Shown in pieces: positions 8,697 through 18,199 of a stretch of DNA of 34,899 bases. A model generated the notes under the pieces. That model saw only the letters and a list, made by a program, of their open reading frames with translations, was not told the origin of the DNA and did not search any database. Every line of letters begins with the position of its first letter. Positions within the stretch are counted from its first letter, which is position 1. Origin of the DNA: Paenibacillus xylanilyticus (GTDB lineage: Bacteria; Bacillota; Bacilli; Paenibacillales; Paenibacillaceae); the NCBI RefSeq assembly GCF_013359935.1, contig NZ_JABMCB010000140.1, positions 1 to 34,899 of the forward strand, read 5' to 3'. The translations under genes and the position numbers were made by a program.

Positions 8697-10481
8697 TCAT
8701 TGCGCATCAATGTAAGCTTCACAACTATCACAAAGTCCGTCCTCTTCTTGGTTTAGAGTTTTATCGCATCTAAGACAAAACCCTAATGTATTTACTTTTC
8801 CACAATTAAGACATTCTCCCATGCTATATCTTAAAGTACTCTCTCCGTCTGACTCTTCATCGCTTAGATAATATACCGAATAGGATCCACAATGACGACA
8901 AGCTACACTAGCAATCTCATCCTCTGTGATTTCCGGAAAATCTGAAGATACCAAAGATGATATGAACTTTTCCATTTTAGATAATCCAGATGTGACCTCC
9001 CAGTGATCATGAACTAAGGGCATATAATTTGTTTGCTCTTCGTTATACTCCGCTTCTCCATTCGTATAATATATATCAAACATTTCCTCTTTATCTTTTG
9101 TTATTACTCGCAATGTTACTGTACTTGTAGCGCCTGCAGAAGAATCGATATCGGGTAAGACAAACACTTGTATATCATCTCTTGTTACATTGTGCTCAAT
9201 TGTATATATAATGGACTCTTCATTGAGAGTAGGTTCATTATATAAAAATTCTAAGTCCGAGCGATAGTAAAACATATCTTTTAAGTTATCAAAACTGGCA
9301 GTCAAGTTTTCTTGGAATTCTTCTATAATGTCACTCTCCTCAAGAATACGAATACCAGTTGCTTCTTCGATATAATCTTTCCAGTCATCAGCTTGTTGCC
9401 TTTCTCTTACTTCAGCCTCAAACCTTGTTTCTTCCAAGTAACTTGCAACTTCCGTTTCCGTATATTTTTCAAATTTCTTTTCGGCTTCTGTAATCAATTT
9501 TTGGAGTTCACTCATGCTTTTATTGAACTTATCCCTCAATTTTAAATCTATCAGTTTATTATGAGCAACATGATTTCGGTCTGTAGTAAACTCAGACCAA
9601 AGGCCACTAAATTTTCTGGAGTCACAGGAAAACCAAGGAGGGAAATAATCTTCCCAAAAATCTTTATCCACTTCCATTTGTTCTTCTAATTTTTCTAATA
9701 GATTAGGGTGTAACTTTTCGATTGATTTAGTGTTAAAGAAGATACTATTCATGATGCCTTGGAAAAGGAAAAGCTTCTCTTTTTCGTCTCTGGTTAAAGC
9801 ATTTAGTGGCTCAGCAAAACCCTCAAACAGATTCATTTCAATTTCATCAGGTTCGCGAAAAATGTTATTCCTCTTCAACTTATATGTTTTATAATTCAGG
9901 ATTCGAATTAAATCACCTGTATCAATAGACATCAGATTAGTATGTATATTGTCAAAACTAGGAGTGCGTCGTCTATATTGATCACTTCTTTGGTTATACT
10001 TATTGATCAAATCGTAGGGCATATATCTATCCCACCAGTCCCCCCCAAGCTTAAAAAACATTATGCTGTTGATCAGTCTTCTTAAAGAATTTTCTACACT
10101 ATGTACTTTCTTATACAACTCTTCAGCAAAAAGTTCAGATTGAGTGTCCTCTAACCAAACACACTGCTCCCAATCAGCAATCATTGAATCTTTAATTTTT
10201 ATTTTTAAATCATGTAACTCCAAATTCGATGAATCATTAGAAGGAAGAACAACATCTACCTTAAGTTGAACTGTTTCATGAGTTGCTGCAACTGTAAAGG
10301 TTACAAGAAAATCTGTTTGCTTATATTCAAAGGTACACTTACGTATTGTTTCCTTGTTTGAATAGAACTCTAAACTGTTAGAATTCAGATCCGACTTTAC
10401 CTTTTCCATAATTCCTTCTGTATAGGAATGGAAGTCAAAAATACTACTGTTTTTCTTATTGATCATTACAAACTTTATCAT
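8697..10481 (-). CDS. Unrecognised HEPN-like protein with C-terminal zinc ribbons
   Basis: 594 residues. I cannot place it in a named family. RNHVAH at 302-307 has the R-x4-H spacing of HEPN RNases and sits in a helical region containing ENSLRRLI (130-137), reminiscent of Apea/Swt1-type HEPN proteins. The C-terminus has four CxxC pairs (528/531, 557/560, 569/572, 584/587), enough for two zinc ribbons. The middle (about 320-390) is acidic and probably coiled coil. The ATG at 10481 has AGGAGA 8 bases upstream. The gene stands alone, with its own terminator to the left, between the defence operon and the transposition genes. A defence role (RNA cleavage by HEPN, nucleic-acid sensing by zinc ribbons) is inference from motif and place. 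Confidence 0.6.
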   Translation of the reverse strand: MIKFVMINKKNSSIFDFHSYTEGIMEKVKSDLNSNSLEFYSNKETIRKCTFEYKQTDFLVTFTVAATHETVQLKVDVVLPSNDSSNLELHDLKIKIKDSMIADWEQCVWLEDTQSELFAEELYKKVHSVENSLRRLINSIMFFKLGGDWWDRYMPYDLINKYNQRSDQYRRRTPSFDNIHTNLMSIDTGDLIRILNYKTYKLKRNNIFREPDEIEMNLFEGFAEPLNALTRDEKEKLFLFQGIMNSIFFNTKSIEKLHPNLLEKLEEQMEVDKDFWEDYFPPWFSCDSRKFSGLWSEFTTDRNHVAHNKLIDLKLRDKFNKSMSELQKLITEAEKKFEKYTETEVASYLEETRFEAEVRERQQADDWKDYIEEATGIRILEESDIIEEFQENLTASFDNLKDMFYYRSDLEFLYNEPTLNEESIIYTIEHNVTRDDIQVFVLPDIDSSAGATSTVTLRVITKDKEEMFDIYYTNGEAEYNEEQTNYMPLVHDHWEVTSGLSKMEKFISSLVSSDFPEITEDEIASVACRHCGSYSVYYLSDEESDGESTLRYSMGECLNCGKVNTLGFCLRCDKTLNQEEDGLCDSCEAYIDAQ

Positions 10482-10799
10482 CAGCCAGTTCTCCTTTTGA
10501 AATGTATCCAGGATGATTTGATTTAATCAACATCATAAATCTTTAATTTTCTCTTACAAACATCGCATCTACTTGAATTACAAGACCAATGGCTGTGGGA
10601 ATAAAGTGTAGGAGAACTTCGCCCCTGAAACATTAATAGATTTACATGAATCCCATTTTTTAATTTGTTATATCACACCATCTGTTATTTCGAATATCAC
10701 CTAACTCACTCCTAATGTTGCCATTACCATCTGAGTTTAATTGAAAAAACAAATCTAAACAATACGTACACTACTCAATTAGATTGTTGTACACTCATA
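10482..10799. other. 318-bp gene-free stretch between HEPN gene and tns operon
   Basis: AT-rich, with no credible gene. It should carry the promoter of the 594-residue protein gene, but I see no convincing -35/-10 pair. Near its right end is a degenerate right-end-like segment, listed separately. No clear terminator for the leftward tns operon was found in it. Confidence 0.5.
10704..10747. repeat. Degenerate right-end-like segment (weak)
   Basis: TTACCATCT at 10724-10732 repeats the first nine bases of the outermost right-end site, and AATTGAAAA at 10739-10747 matches the right tip AACTGAACA at 7 of 9 positions with nearly the right spacing. About 20 bp upstream, CTCCTAATGT is similar to the end of another site (ACTATAATGT). 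The match needs a one-base deletion, so it is tentative. Confidence 0.3.
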
Positions 10800-12392
10800 T
10801 TATCCCATCAAACGCTTACGTTCATGATACTGTTCAGTAGTTTCAACCACCCTCTCAAGCTTCGCGCGGCTAAGGGGTAATTTTTCTTGTTTAGTATGGA
10901 TCATCGTCGTACAATGAAGCTTTTGTAATATTATTGAACGCGATATCCGACGTTTGTAATTTGATTTCAATGTAGTAGCTGTTTTTTCAATATTCTGCGC
11001 TAAAATTTCATCTCTTCTTTTCCAATCTACACGCTGGTATGGCACTCTCTTATCACTATAATTTTGCCTTTGACGCTTAAGTTTGTGACGAATACTTCTA
11101 TTAGTACTTGAACAATCCTTAGCTGACTCTGAATAATTCAAGTATTTTTTGACGGTTCCGGGATCTACCCCCAATCTTCTCGCCTTTTCTCGTAAGCTCA
11201 AAGCAGGATTTAAAGATAATTCATTCAACTTCTTCATCCATTCGGCACCTAGCTGCTTAATTCTGCCAACTCGATAAATATCAGTTTCAGTTTGATCCGG
11301 CCCTCTACGTGAGTAGATAAAACCGCAGCTACACTGGAATGTACCAACAGGTTTGGCGGTTGACGAACACCTTGTCACACGGACAGATTTAATTACTTTC
11401 TCCTGAAAGTGAGCTGATGCTTTGTTTAGACACGGCCAAGGTCCATGACCAAAAGCTGTTGTGTTATGTTTCTGGTTATTCACAGCTATACTCTTTAGAT
11501 CTAGATTAAGGAAATACTGCACTAATAGATGTCTTAGGGGATGAGCGGAGTGACGAGGTTTTCTCAATATTTTGTGGAGCCAAGTGTCTTCACTCCTCTT
11601 ATCGACTACACAGCCGAATTCTTCAAGTAGAGTAGTTCCATAAAAAGAATTGAACCGAGGGATAAGTTCTCTAAATTTGATTTTCCCTCCTGGTGTTAGA
11701 AATCCTAAACTTTGAAGCTTGTCGAAGTACTGCTCTCTGATTGCGTTAAGATTCAGTGAATCGTAGTTGCTATTTAGTAAATCAACAGCCTTCTGAGCTA
11801 TATTAATCTCCTTATCGATCCCTTGAAGGGAGGCCGGAAAACTTGCTGAAAGTATAGCTTCAAGGGGAATAAACATATGTTTCTTTTCTTTTTGTGCATA
11901 GAGGATTGGGGATTCCAACAGATAGCACTGATGCTCAGGACACACGGAGACGCCGGCCAATTGATGAGAACGATGCCAATAAGCAAGACCGGATTTTAGG
12001 CGATCGGTTCGCACACATTGAATACAGTATCTAAGAAATCGGGGCATTTTCACTCCACTTGGAGGCAACCCCATCCACATATAAATTGACTGACAATTCG
12101 TGTGCACTAAATTATGTAGTATTTTTTCAAAACGATATTTTGGAATAAAAGGACGGTAATACGGAATAAGAGTATGATGTTCTAATATATAAGAAATGGG
12201 GATAGCCTTCCCTGGTATTAAAGTGTATAACCTGTACAAATGACCAGAATAAGCCGTTATAGCAGCTACATTAGATGAAGAAAATAAGTCCCTTAATGTC
12301 TTTTTACCACTTTCATTTCCAGAACTATGATGGTACCTTGCAAGTACACTATATAACAATTCATCAAAAAACGGAGTTGGAAAATTTATCAT
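10800..12392 (-). CDS. TniQ/TnsD-type target-selection protein 1
   Basis: 530 residues, with an N-terminal TniQ domain and a zinc-binding arrangement of C123, C126, C151 and H154 (RYCIQC ... CPEH). A second conserved block, HGPWPCLN, is followed by the zinc-ribbon-like FQCSCGFIYSR. The C-terminal third is basic and contains a likely helix-turn-helix (LGVDPGTVKKYLN). This is the build of TnsD, which binds a specific chromosomal site and recruits TnsC (Tn7 TnsD is 508 residues). The ATG follows AAGGAGGGAATTGAGAT. It is the last gene of the tns operon, 22 bp after the other TniQ gene. It has a serine where the sister protein has the second cysteine of its CLNPIC element. Its target cannot be read from the sequence. 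Confidence 0.85.
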   Translation of the reverse strand: MINFPTPFFDELLYSVLARYHHSSGNESGKKTLRDLFSSSNVAAITAYSGHLYRLYTLIPGKAIPISYILEHHTLIPYYRPFIPKYRFEKILHNLVHTNCQSIYMWMGLPPSGVKMPRFLRYCIQCVRTDRLKSGLAYWHRSHQLAGVSVCPEHQCYLLESPILYAQKEKKHMFIPLEAILSASFPASLQGIDKEINIAQKAVDLLNSNYDSLNLNAIREQYFDKLQSLGFLTPGGKIKFRELIPRFNSFYGTTLLEEFGCVVDKRSEDTWLHKILRKPRHSAHPLRHLLVQYFLNLDLKSIAVNNQKHNTTAFGHGPWPCLNKASAHFQEKVIKSVRVTRCSSTAKPVGTFQCSCGFIYSRRGPDQTETDIYRVGRIKQLGAEWMKKLNELSLNPALSLREKARRLGVDPGTVKKYLNYSESAKDCSSTNRSIRHKLKRQRQNYSDKRVPYQRVDWKRRDEILAQNIEKTATTLKSNYKRRISRSIILQKLHCTTMIHTKQEKLPLSRAKLERVVETTEQYHERKRLMG

Positions 12393-12414
12393 ATCTCAAT
12401 TCCCTCCTTAAAAT

Positions 12415-14313
12415 CTATCTATTTTTCTTTTCTAATTCGTCAATAAACCATTCTTTTACTTCTTTCGAGCATTGTTTAACCACAGGAAACAACCTCCCGA
12501 TTGTTATGATGCTTGGGGACCTATATCGGGATTTTTGTATCCGTTCAAGAAAATGATCAATAGTACGTATTACATAATCATCTGCTGTCTCAATATTTGA
12601 TTCAAAAAGTTCTCTACTACGCGGGAGAATTGATCTATGACGATAGTATAGATAACGCTTAGAAGCTATAACTTGTTGAAGAATAACTGCTCCCACTATT
12701 CGTTTATGTGGATTTTTTTGATAAGCCGACGTAATAGCCTTTTTCAACTCTGAATACATTTCATCATCTAATGTGTTACGATTAATATTTTTGGATGATT
12801 TCCTTATAGGTGGAAGATGTTTCTCCATCCATTCTCTTTCCCTCTTCATGAGCCAATTATATCTATGATGGCTGCTTTTTCTTATTTGAGGTCTAGTTGC
12901 ACCATTACCCAAAGTATTTATCGCATTTAGGATTGTTTCCTTGTAGATTGATTTTTTGTCATCTTGAGCAACTACCGCCTGGAAAAAACCTATTTCTAAC
13001 ACCCGCTCGTCATCAATCCCTCTAGGATATCTTCGTTTCCTTCGATGACCTATATGTGGTCTCAAATATTTATGAACTGTAGTTGTATTAGAATGCAATT
13101 GTTTACTGATCTGCGTTAGATTCAAGCCCATTTCATGCAATTCTATTACCTTTCCCCTAAACAATGGACCCCAAGTATCAATAGAGTAACCTGAATTCTT
13201 ATCCTCATTTGGCCTTGTTTTGCGAGTATAGATCATTCCACAATCCGGGCAAGTGAACCTCCCTGTTACGTATTCATTAACTTTACGTTTAACTTTGCTA
13301 ATTATATTTTTATTGTAGTGCACGCATATAGGGTTAAGACACGGCCAAGGACCGAAACCAAAGGGGAGTTTTATTGAATAACATTCGTGCTGACTTAAAA
13401 AGGATTTTACAGAGCCAGATAAATACCTCATTAAAAGGATGTATACAATTATATGTCTTCCCATATAGTCTTTATTGAATAATTTAGTTCTCCTATCATT
13501 CATCAGGTTTTCCGTAAATATTCCAAACTCAGTTAAATACTTTTCACCATAAAACTCGATGAATTGATGCATTAATTTTTTCTTGTATATGTGACCTCCC
13601 CGAAAATGAATGAAGTTACGTGTACCAATATAGATCATAAATTTGACATGGAGAAAATCAATATCTAAAGTAGTTCCTTTTAACAAGGTGTTCAGATCAT
13701 CTATTAATGCTTGGTCAGTTGGCCTTTTTTTTGGATTTCTACTCTCAGTTAAATCTTGATTACAGTAGGTGCAGTAAAGATCATATGGCATTTCTCTTCC
13801 ATCTTTTCTAATCAAGGGCTCTTCACATTTATTACATGAAGAAATCAGGTCTTTTCCATGCAGTAAGCAATGGTTCAGGAATAAGAACTGATGCAAGCGA
13901 TGTAGATATACTGTCCGATATTTATCGTAATCTTCAATCATGCAATCAGGACAGTATCTGCCTTCTGAACTAGTAAAAGAATACATCGATAGCGCCTTTA
14001 ACTGATTCCTAGTCGTGTTCCCTCTCATCCCTTGTAGAATATATGCTTGCCTTTCTTTTGTAAGAAAAGGTCTTATCATTGGAAAATAGCTATGATTCTC
14101 AATAATTTCATTCTCAAAATCTTTCATTAAACCCAAATCATTTGAAATACGAGTCAGATTTTCGGGATATATGATTGGACCTCTTTTTATTTTTCCTAAA
14201 AGTTCTTCTTTACTGAGTTCAAATGATTTGGCTGACCTTAAATAGTAGCGGTGAACAATACTACGAAAATCCTCATCGGGATATGTTGGTGGAAAGTATA
14301 TAATTTTCTTCAT
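12415..14313 (-). CDS. TniQ/TnsD-type target-selection protein 2
   Basis: 632 residues, longer than its neighbour and only distantly similar to it. The TniQ zinc site is C121, C124, C149 and H152 (RYCPDC ... CLLHG). A CNKC ... CTYC ribbon follows near 160-190, then GPWPCLNPIC and a second ribbon, FTCPDCGMIYTR. A helix-turn-helix-like segment (MGLNLTQISKQLHSNTTTV) lies in the C-terminal half, followed by a very basic region. This matches a TnsD-type site-specific DNA-binding adaptor for TnsC. It starts 15 bp after tnsC with GAGGGGAGAGGGG before the ATG, so it is in the same operon. Which of the two TniQ proteins directs insertion to a fixed site and which to other targets is unknown. Confidence 0.85.
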   Translation of the reverse strand: MKKIIYFPPTYPDEDFRSIVHRYYLRSAKSFELSKEELLGKIKRGPIIYPENLTRISNDLGLMKDFENEIIENHSYFPMIRPFLTKERQAYILQGMRGNTTRNQLKALSMYSFTSSEGRYCPDCMIEDYDKYRTVYLHRLHQFLFLNHCLLHGKDLISSCNKCEEPLIRKDGREMPYDLYCTYCNQDLTESRNPKKRPTDQALIDDLNTLLKGTTLDIDFLHVKFMIYIGTRNFIHFRGGHIYKKKLMHQFIEFYGEKYLTEFGIFTENLMNDRRTKLFNKDYMGRHIIVYILLMRYLSGSVKSFLSQHECYSIKLPFGFGPWPCLNPICVHYNKNIISKVKRKVNEYVTGRFTCPDCGMIYTRKTRPNEDKNSGYSIDTWGPLFRGKVIELHEMGLNLTQISKQLHSNTTTVHKYLRPHIGHRRKRRYPRGIDDERVLEIGFFQAVVAQDDKKSIYKETILNAINTLGNGATRPQIRKSSHHRYNWLMKREREWMEKHLPPIRKSSKNINRNTLDDEMYSELKKAITSAYQKNPHKRIVGAVILQQVIASKRYLYYRHRSILPRSRELFESNIETADDYVIRTIDHFLERIQKSRYRSPSIITIGRLFPVVKQCSKEVKEWFIDELEKKNR

Positions 14314-14328
14314 GAATCCCCTCTCCCC

Positions 14329-16041
14329 TCATACAAACTCATCATATTCAGCAACTAGTCCAGCTAATCTAAGAGACTCATCAGTTGTGATTTTTTGCTT
14401 ATTGGCCTCATAAGAAATGAACCGTATGTCGTCAGGTTCTAAAGGATTATTGGCTTTAGATCTGGTTCTACGAGATCTTTCCTGTATAGTAGGCTCAATT
14501 TGAACTTCTGTTGCTGATTCTTTATTTGCAAGAACTTTCTCGGCGATTAAAGAATAGAGAAGCTCTATATCTACATGTACATTTCTATTGTCTAATTCAA
14601 TTTGTTCAGCAAAAACCAAAGCTTTTTCAGAAGCAGTGCCCATCTTCATGGCAAAAGCACACAACTGTTCTATTAAAGCTTTCCGATTATGCTGTATTAA
14701 AATCAACTTATGTTCTTCTGAAAGTTCGCCATCAATTGTAATGCGATGCTGGGCATCCATAATATATTTCTTAAATGCAATCCAATCAGGTTTCAAATCT
14801 TCATACTCAGCCGGGTCGATATCCTCTCCTCCTCGTATGCGTTCAAATATGGGTTGAACAAGCCTGAAAGTCTTACTTGCTACCCTCTCGAGCATCTCCA
14901 TAGTGATTGACTCTCTTTCTTCATACAAGATTGAATGACACTGAATATGCATAAATAGCTTTACTGCAAAATCAGGAATACCTAATGTATGGTAGTACAT
15001 CGCTGCTTTTAACTCCGGTGTAAGAGGAGTGAACGTTTTCGTGTACTGTAGATCCCATAGCCCTTGGATAAACAATTCCCACTCTAATCCATCTTTCATC
15101 CGATCGGTAATGTTCTCAGCATAACCATCTGGTATACCTCTTCTTGTGTTAGCTAACGAATTTTTAAATAGATATAACGCTTTAAATGTTCCAATCATAA
15201 CAATAGGTATACCAATAGAATTGGTGAGTTCGGTAATGAAATCAATCATCTTATCTTCTCCACCGGAGTGTCCCTTATGAATACGTTGGATCTCATCGAT
15301 AACCAGCACACCTAAATTAATTTGTCCGGCCACCTTTGACATTCTTTTAGCGAGAATTTCAGCTCGACCATCTTTCTCAGCCAGGTCATCGTAATACGAT
15401 GTTCCTAAAAGTTTATCTACTGCAAAATAGAAATTGCGACAAAGTGCTCCTACAGATTTATTGCTTGGGCATTCGATATGAAGCCACAGGACTTGCTTAC
15501 AGGCTAAATAATCTGATTTATATTTGGTATGGTGGATTACTTGAGGAATTAGACTTAGTACTCTCTCATAAGATTTTGATTTCCCCATTCCACTTAAGCC
15601 TATATCAGCCATTTGCTGAGCCGTTTGAATATTGCCCGCTAAATTTTCTCCAAACGCATTGGTTCCTGCCGACAATATCTCATCTAAACCAATGGATAAC
15701 TCTCTTTGATAGATGGGACTCATAGGGTTTCTGGATTGATAACCAATCTTAATCATAGTATATAGATTCCTATATCTTTCAAAATGGGATACCAACGGCT
15801 GCCAATAATTTGGTTTAATCTGTTGAACAAGTTCCACACGTTCTTCATCATCAAGTTGGGATAAATCGCCTGTATATCGCGGCACCGAATATAATAATTG
15901 ATAGAGCTGATCTTGTGATATTCTTGGAGGGATAGCTTCTATGAAGGGGTTGTTCTGATATGCTTCAATAATCTGTGGATGGTATTCTGCTTTAATTTGT
16001 CTTCCCTTGAGATATAAATAATGACCCGATTTATTGTTCAT
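14329..16041 (-). CDS. tnsC: TnsC AAA+ transposition regulator
   Basis: 570 residues. Walker A GLSGMGKS is at 148-155 and Walker B LGVLVIDEIQ at 243-252 (D249, E250), as in the AAA+ TnsC/TniB family. TnsC polymerises on DNA with ATP, accepts targets marked by TniQ/TnsD proteins and activates the TnsAB transposase. The long segments on both sides of the ATPase core resemble Tn7 TnsC (555 residues), whose ends contact TnsD and TnsAB. Its ATG overlaps the tnsB stop region by 11 bp, and the second TniQ gene follows after 15 bp. Confidence 0.93.
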   Translation of the reverse strand: MNNKSGHYLYLKGRQIKAEYHPQIIEAYQNNPFIEAIPPRISQDQLYQLLYSVPRYTGDLSQLDDEERVELVQQIKPNYWQPLVSHFERYRNLYTMIKIGYQSRNPMSPIYQRELSIGLDEILSAGTNAFGENLAGNIQTAQQMADIGLSGMGKSKSYERVLSLIPQVIHHTKYKSDYLACKQVLWLHIECPSNKSVGALCRNFYFAVDKLLGTSYYDDLAEKDGRAEILAKRMSKVAGQINLGVLVIDEIQRIHKGHSGGEDKMIDFITELTNSIGIPIVMIGTFKALYLFKNSLANTRRGIPDGYAENITDRMKDGLEWELFIQGLWDLQYTKTFTPLTPELKAAMYYHTLGIPDFAVKLFMHIQCHSILYEERESITMEMLERVASKTFRLVQPIFERIRGGEDIDPAEYEDLKPDWIAFKKYIMDAQHRITIDGELSEEHKLILIQHNRKALIEQLCAFAMKMGTASEKALVFAEQIELDNRNVHVDIELLYSLIAEKVLANKESATEVQIEPTIQERSRRTRSKANNPLEPDDIRFISYEANKQKITTDESLRLAGLVAEYDEFV

Positions 16042-18199
16042 TCGTAGTCCGCCTCTCTCTACTTTTACTCAGAAGGAAGAGCTGCATCTTATTAACGGGT
16101 ACAGTTGAAGTTGGAGTCGAAGGTGGATCTGGTAACACGAGGTGAGTTTCAGTATGCTTGACAGTTAGCTCCTCCTTTTGGCGCCTTGCAGTCCAAGAAT
16201 CCGAACTTCCATTCATACGTGACTCCAGTTTCCTCATGCTTCGCTTATTTTTTAATTTATTGGATTTGGGTAGTCCTTTTTGCCTCTCCTTCATAGTATT
16301 TCTTTCTAATTCAGTCGCATACTTTGCAACGGCATCTAATTCCGACTCAATCTGGTATCTTTCATTTCTGGCAGATTTTAATTTTTTATTTTTGAAACTT
16401 AGTATAGATTTCACATCATCAATATGCAGACCTTCATATTCCTTAAATTTTGCCGTTAGACTGCATTGCACAATAGAGCCATTTTTGAGTCGAACGAAAA
16501 TACTGCTGCAATTTCTAGGATCGTAGCTAACTTCAATTCTATGTTCGCCCTCTATTAGTTCATCTTCGAACCAACCTTCCTTAACCCCAAGCTCACATGC
16601 ATAATTTAGTTGATTTACATTAATCCCTCGTCTTGTTACAACTCCCTCTTCTTTAGGTAAGAGGACATATCGAATCAGCTCTCGAGGTTCTTCATGGAGT
16701 AAGCTTCGCTTAGCTCCCCAATTCCACATAGAAATTGGTGTTAAATTCACATTATCTCTAGCCATTTCACTGGTTACTAGAAAATCGTCACTAAGCGCTT
16801 TACGATTATACTCTAGTACAAATAAAATAACGATCTTGGTAAATACCTCGAAAGTATAAACACTCTTTTTGGAAGGATCAAGTTCCCCTCTTTCACGATG
16901 TTCCTTATGAACCGCTCCGGGTATCAATTCTTTCACACGTCCACAAAAGCTTCTAAACTGCTGTTCGATGTATGGCTTCAAATCTGCTCGGTAAGAAGGA
17001 GGGTTAGCCAAGCGAACATTTAAACTCACTAAATTGTTGGAGTTTTTGCTCTTCATCTCTCCACGATCCCCTACTATCTTTTGAGGAAGATATTTGGACG
17101 GCCAATCTTCTTCATTAATGACTACTCCATATTTAGCACAAAATTCCACCTTATCCGTTGAAGCATTCTCCAAGGCTACCATTGCTTCAGACCAAGAATT
17201 CGTTTTTGAAATATGCATGCCCACAATAAAACGACTCATAACGTCTTTGACAAAATAAACATGAGGTCTCCCAATGACAGTACCATAATCAGAAGAAAGT
17301 AAAAGTACATCAGCTGGTGTAGAGTCCGTTTCGTAAAGTTCCCCGGGATTATAAATTTTCTCCATTGGAGATCCCAGTATAGCTCTATTATTCATTTCTG
17401 CTTTAAGATCCCCTATTTTAGCAGCTAAGCGACCTTTTTTGTTGTACTCCTTTGCATACCAATACCTGAATTGCCTGAGAGATGGACAATTAGCCATAAT
17501 TACAATGGGTACCATCACATTGTGTTTTCTATAATACCCTTCATTATAATGATTCTCACACATATGCTTATGAGTAGCAGTTAGATTCATTTTTAAGTCG
17601 GTATGATATTTCTTTATAGCTGACTTAAATATTTCTTTATCTTTCACTGTTACAATAAAGTTATTGGCTTCGTCTGTTTTTGGGCCTGTCTTCCTCCCAA
17701 TTTCCCGCCTATCTCCAGTAACACCCACATCGTGATAATCATGTAACAAGCCATTAATCGATTTCCCATAAAACCAATACCGTTTTAATAGATAATATAT
17801 TGTTTTTTGAGGTTTTCCTGATTGCTCAGCTTTATCCCTAATTAATTCCCCCCGGGATTCACTCCTATAAATTTCTGGTTCTCTGCCCACTAAAGACTCA
17901 ATTAAAGCGAATTTTTTATCTCTATTAACACCATACTTGTTTAAATAATCGTTTGAAGGATTTAACATCAACAGATCTGGCTCATAAGCAGAAATACTTG
18001 CGTCCTCCAGCTCCAATAAATCCTGTAATTCTTCATAATCACGAAAATAAGGTAGTTGTAATTTTCGTTTATTATCAATGTTTACTAAAACAACGTATGA
18101 TCGATCAGGAGCAATCCATAGAATCCGCTCAAACGATACTCCTTCTTGATCCTTTGAATTATGTTTTTGGAAAGCAACGACAGAATTAATATAAATCAT
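16031..18199 (-). CDS. tnsB: TnsB DDE transposase
   Basis: 722 residues, close to Tn7 TnsB (702). The catalytic triad reads as D292 (ETDSTPAD), D378 (IVGDRGE) and E412 (PYIEQQFRSF), with 34 residues between the last two, typical of retroviral-type integrase cores. The N-terminal half should hold the helix-turn-helix domains that bind the end sites, and the basic C-terminus should contact TnsC. TnsB cuts and joins the 3' ends. Its ATG overlaps the tnsA stop (ATGA), so the two subunits are translationally coupled. The binding sites it would read are the 16-bp repeats at both ends of the window. Confidence 0.95.
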   Translation of the reverse strand: MIYINSVVAFQKHNSKDQEGVSFERILWIAPDRSYVVLVNIDNKRKLQLPYFRDYEELQDLLELEDASISAYEPDLLMLNPSNDYLNKYGVNRDKKFALIESLVGREPEIYRSESRGELIRDKAEQSGKPQKTIYYLLKRYWFYGKSINGLLHDYHDVGVTGDRREIGRKTGPKTDEANNFIVTVKDKEIFKSAIKKYHTDLKMNLTATHKHMCENHYNEGYYRKHNVMVPIVIMANCPSLRQFRYWYAKEYNKKGRLAAKIGDLKAEMNNRAILGSPMEKIYNPGELYETDSTPADVLLLSSDYGTVIGRPHVYFVKDVMSRFIVGMHISKTNSWSEAMVALENASTDKVEFCAKYGVVINEEDWPSKYLPQKIVGDRGEMKSKNSNNLVSLNVRLANPPSYRADLKPYIEQQFRSFCGRVKELIPGAVHKEHRERGELDPSKKSVYTFEVFTKIVILFVLEYNRKALSDDFLVTSEMARDNVNLTPISMWNWGAKRSLLHEEPRELIRYVLLPKEEGVVTRRGINVNQLNYACELGVKEGWFEDELIEGEHRIEVSYDPRNCSSIFVRLKNGSIVQCSLTAKFKEYEGLHIDDVKSILSFKNKKLKSARNERYQIESELDAVAKYATELERNTMKERQKGLPKSNKLKNKRSMRKLESRMNGSSDSWTARRQKEELTVKHTETHLVLPDPPSTPTSTVPVNKMQLFLLSKSRERRTTNEQ

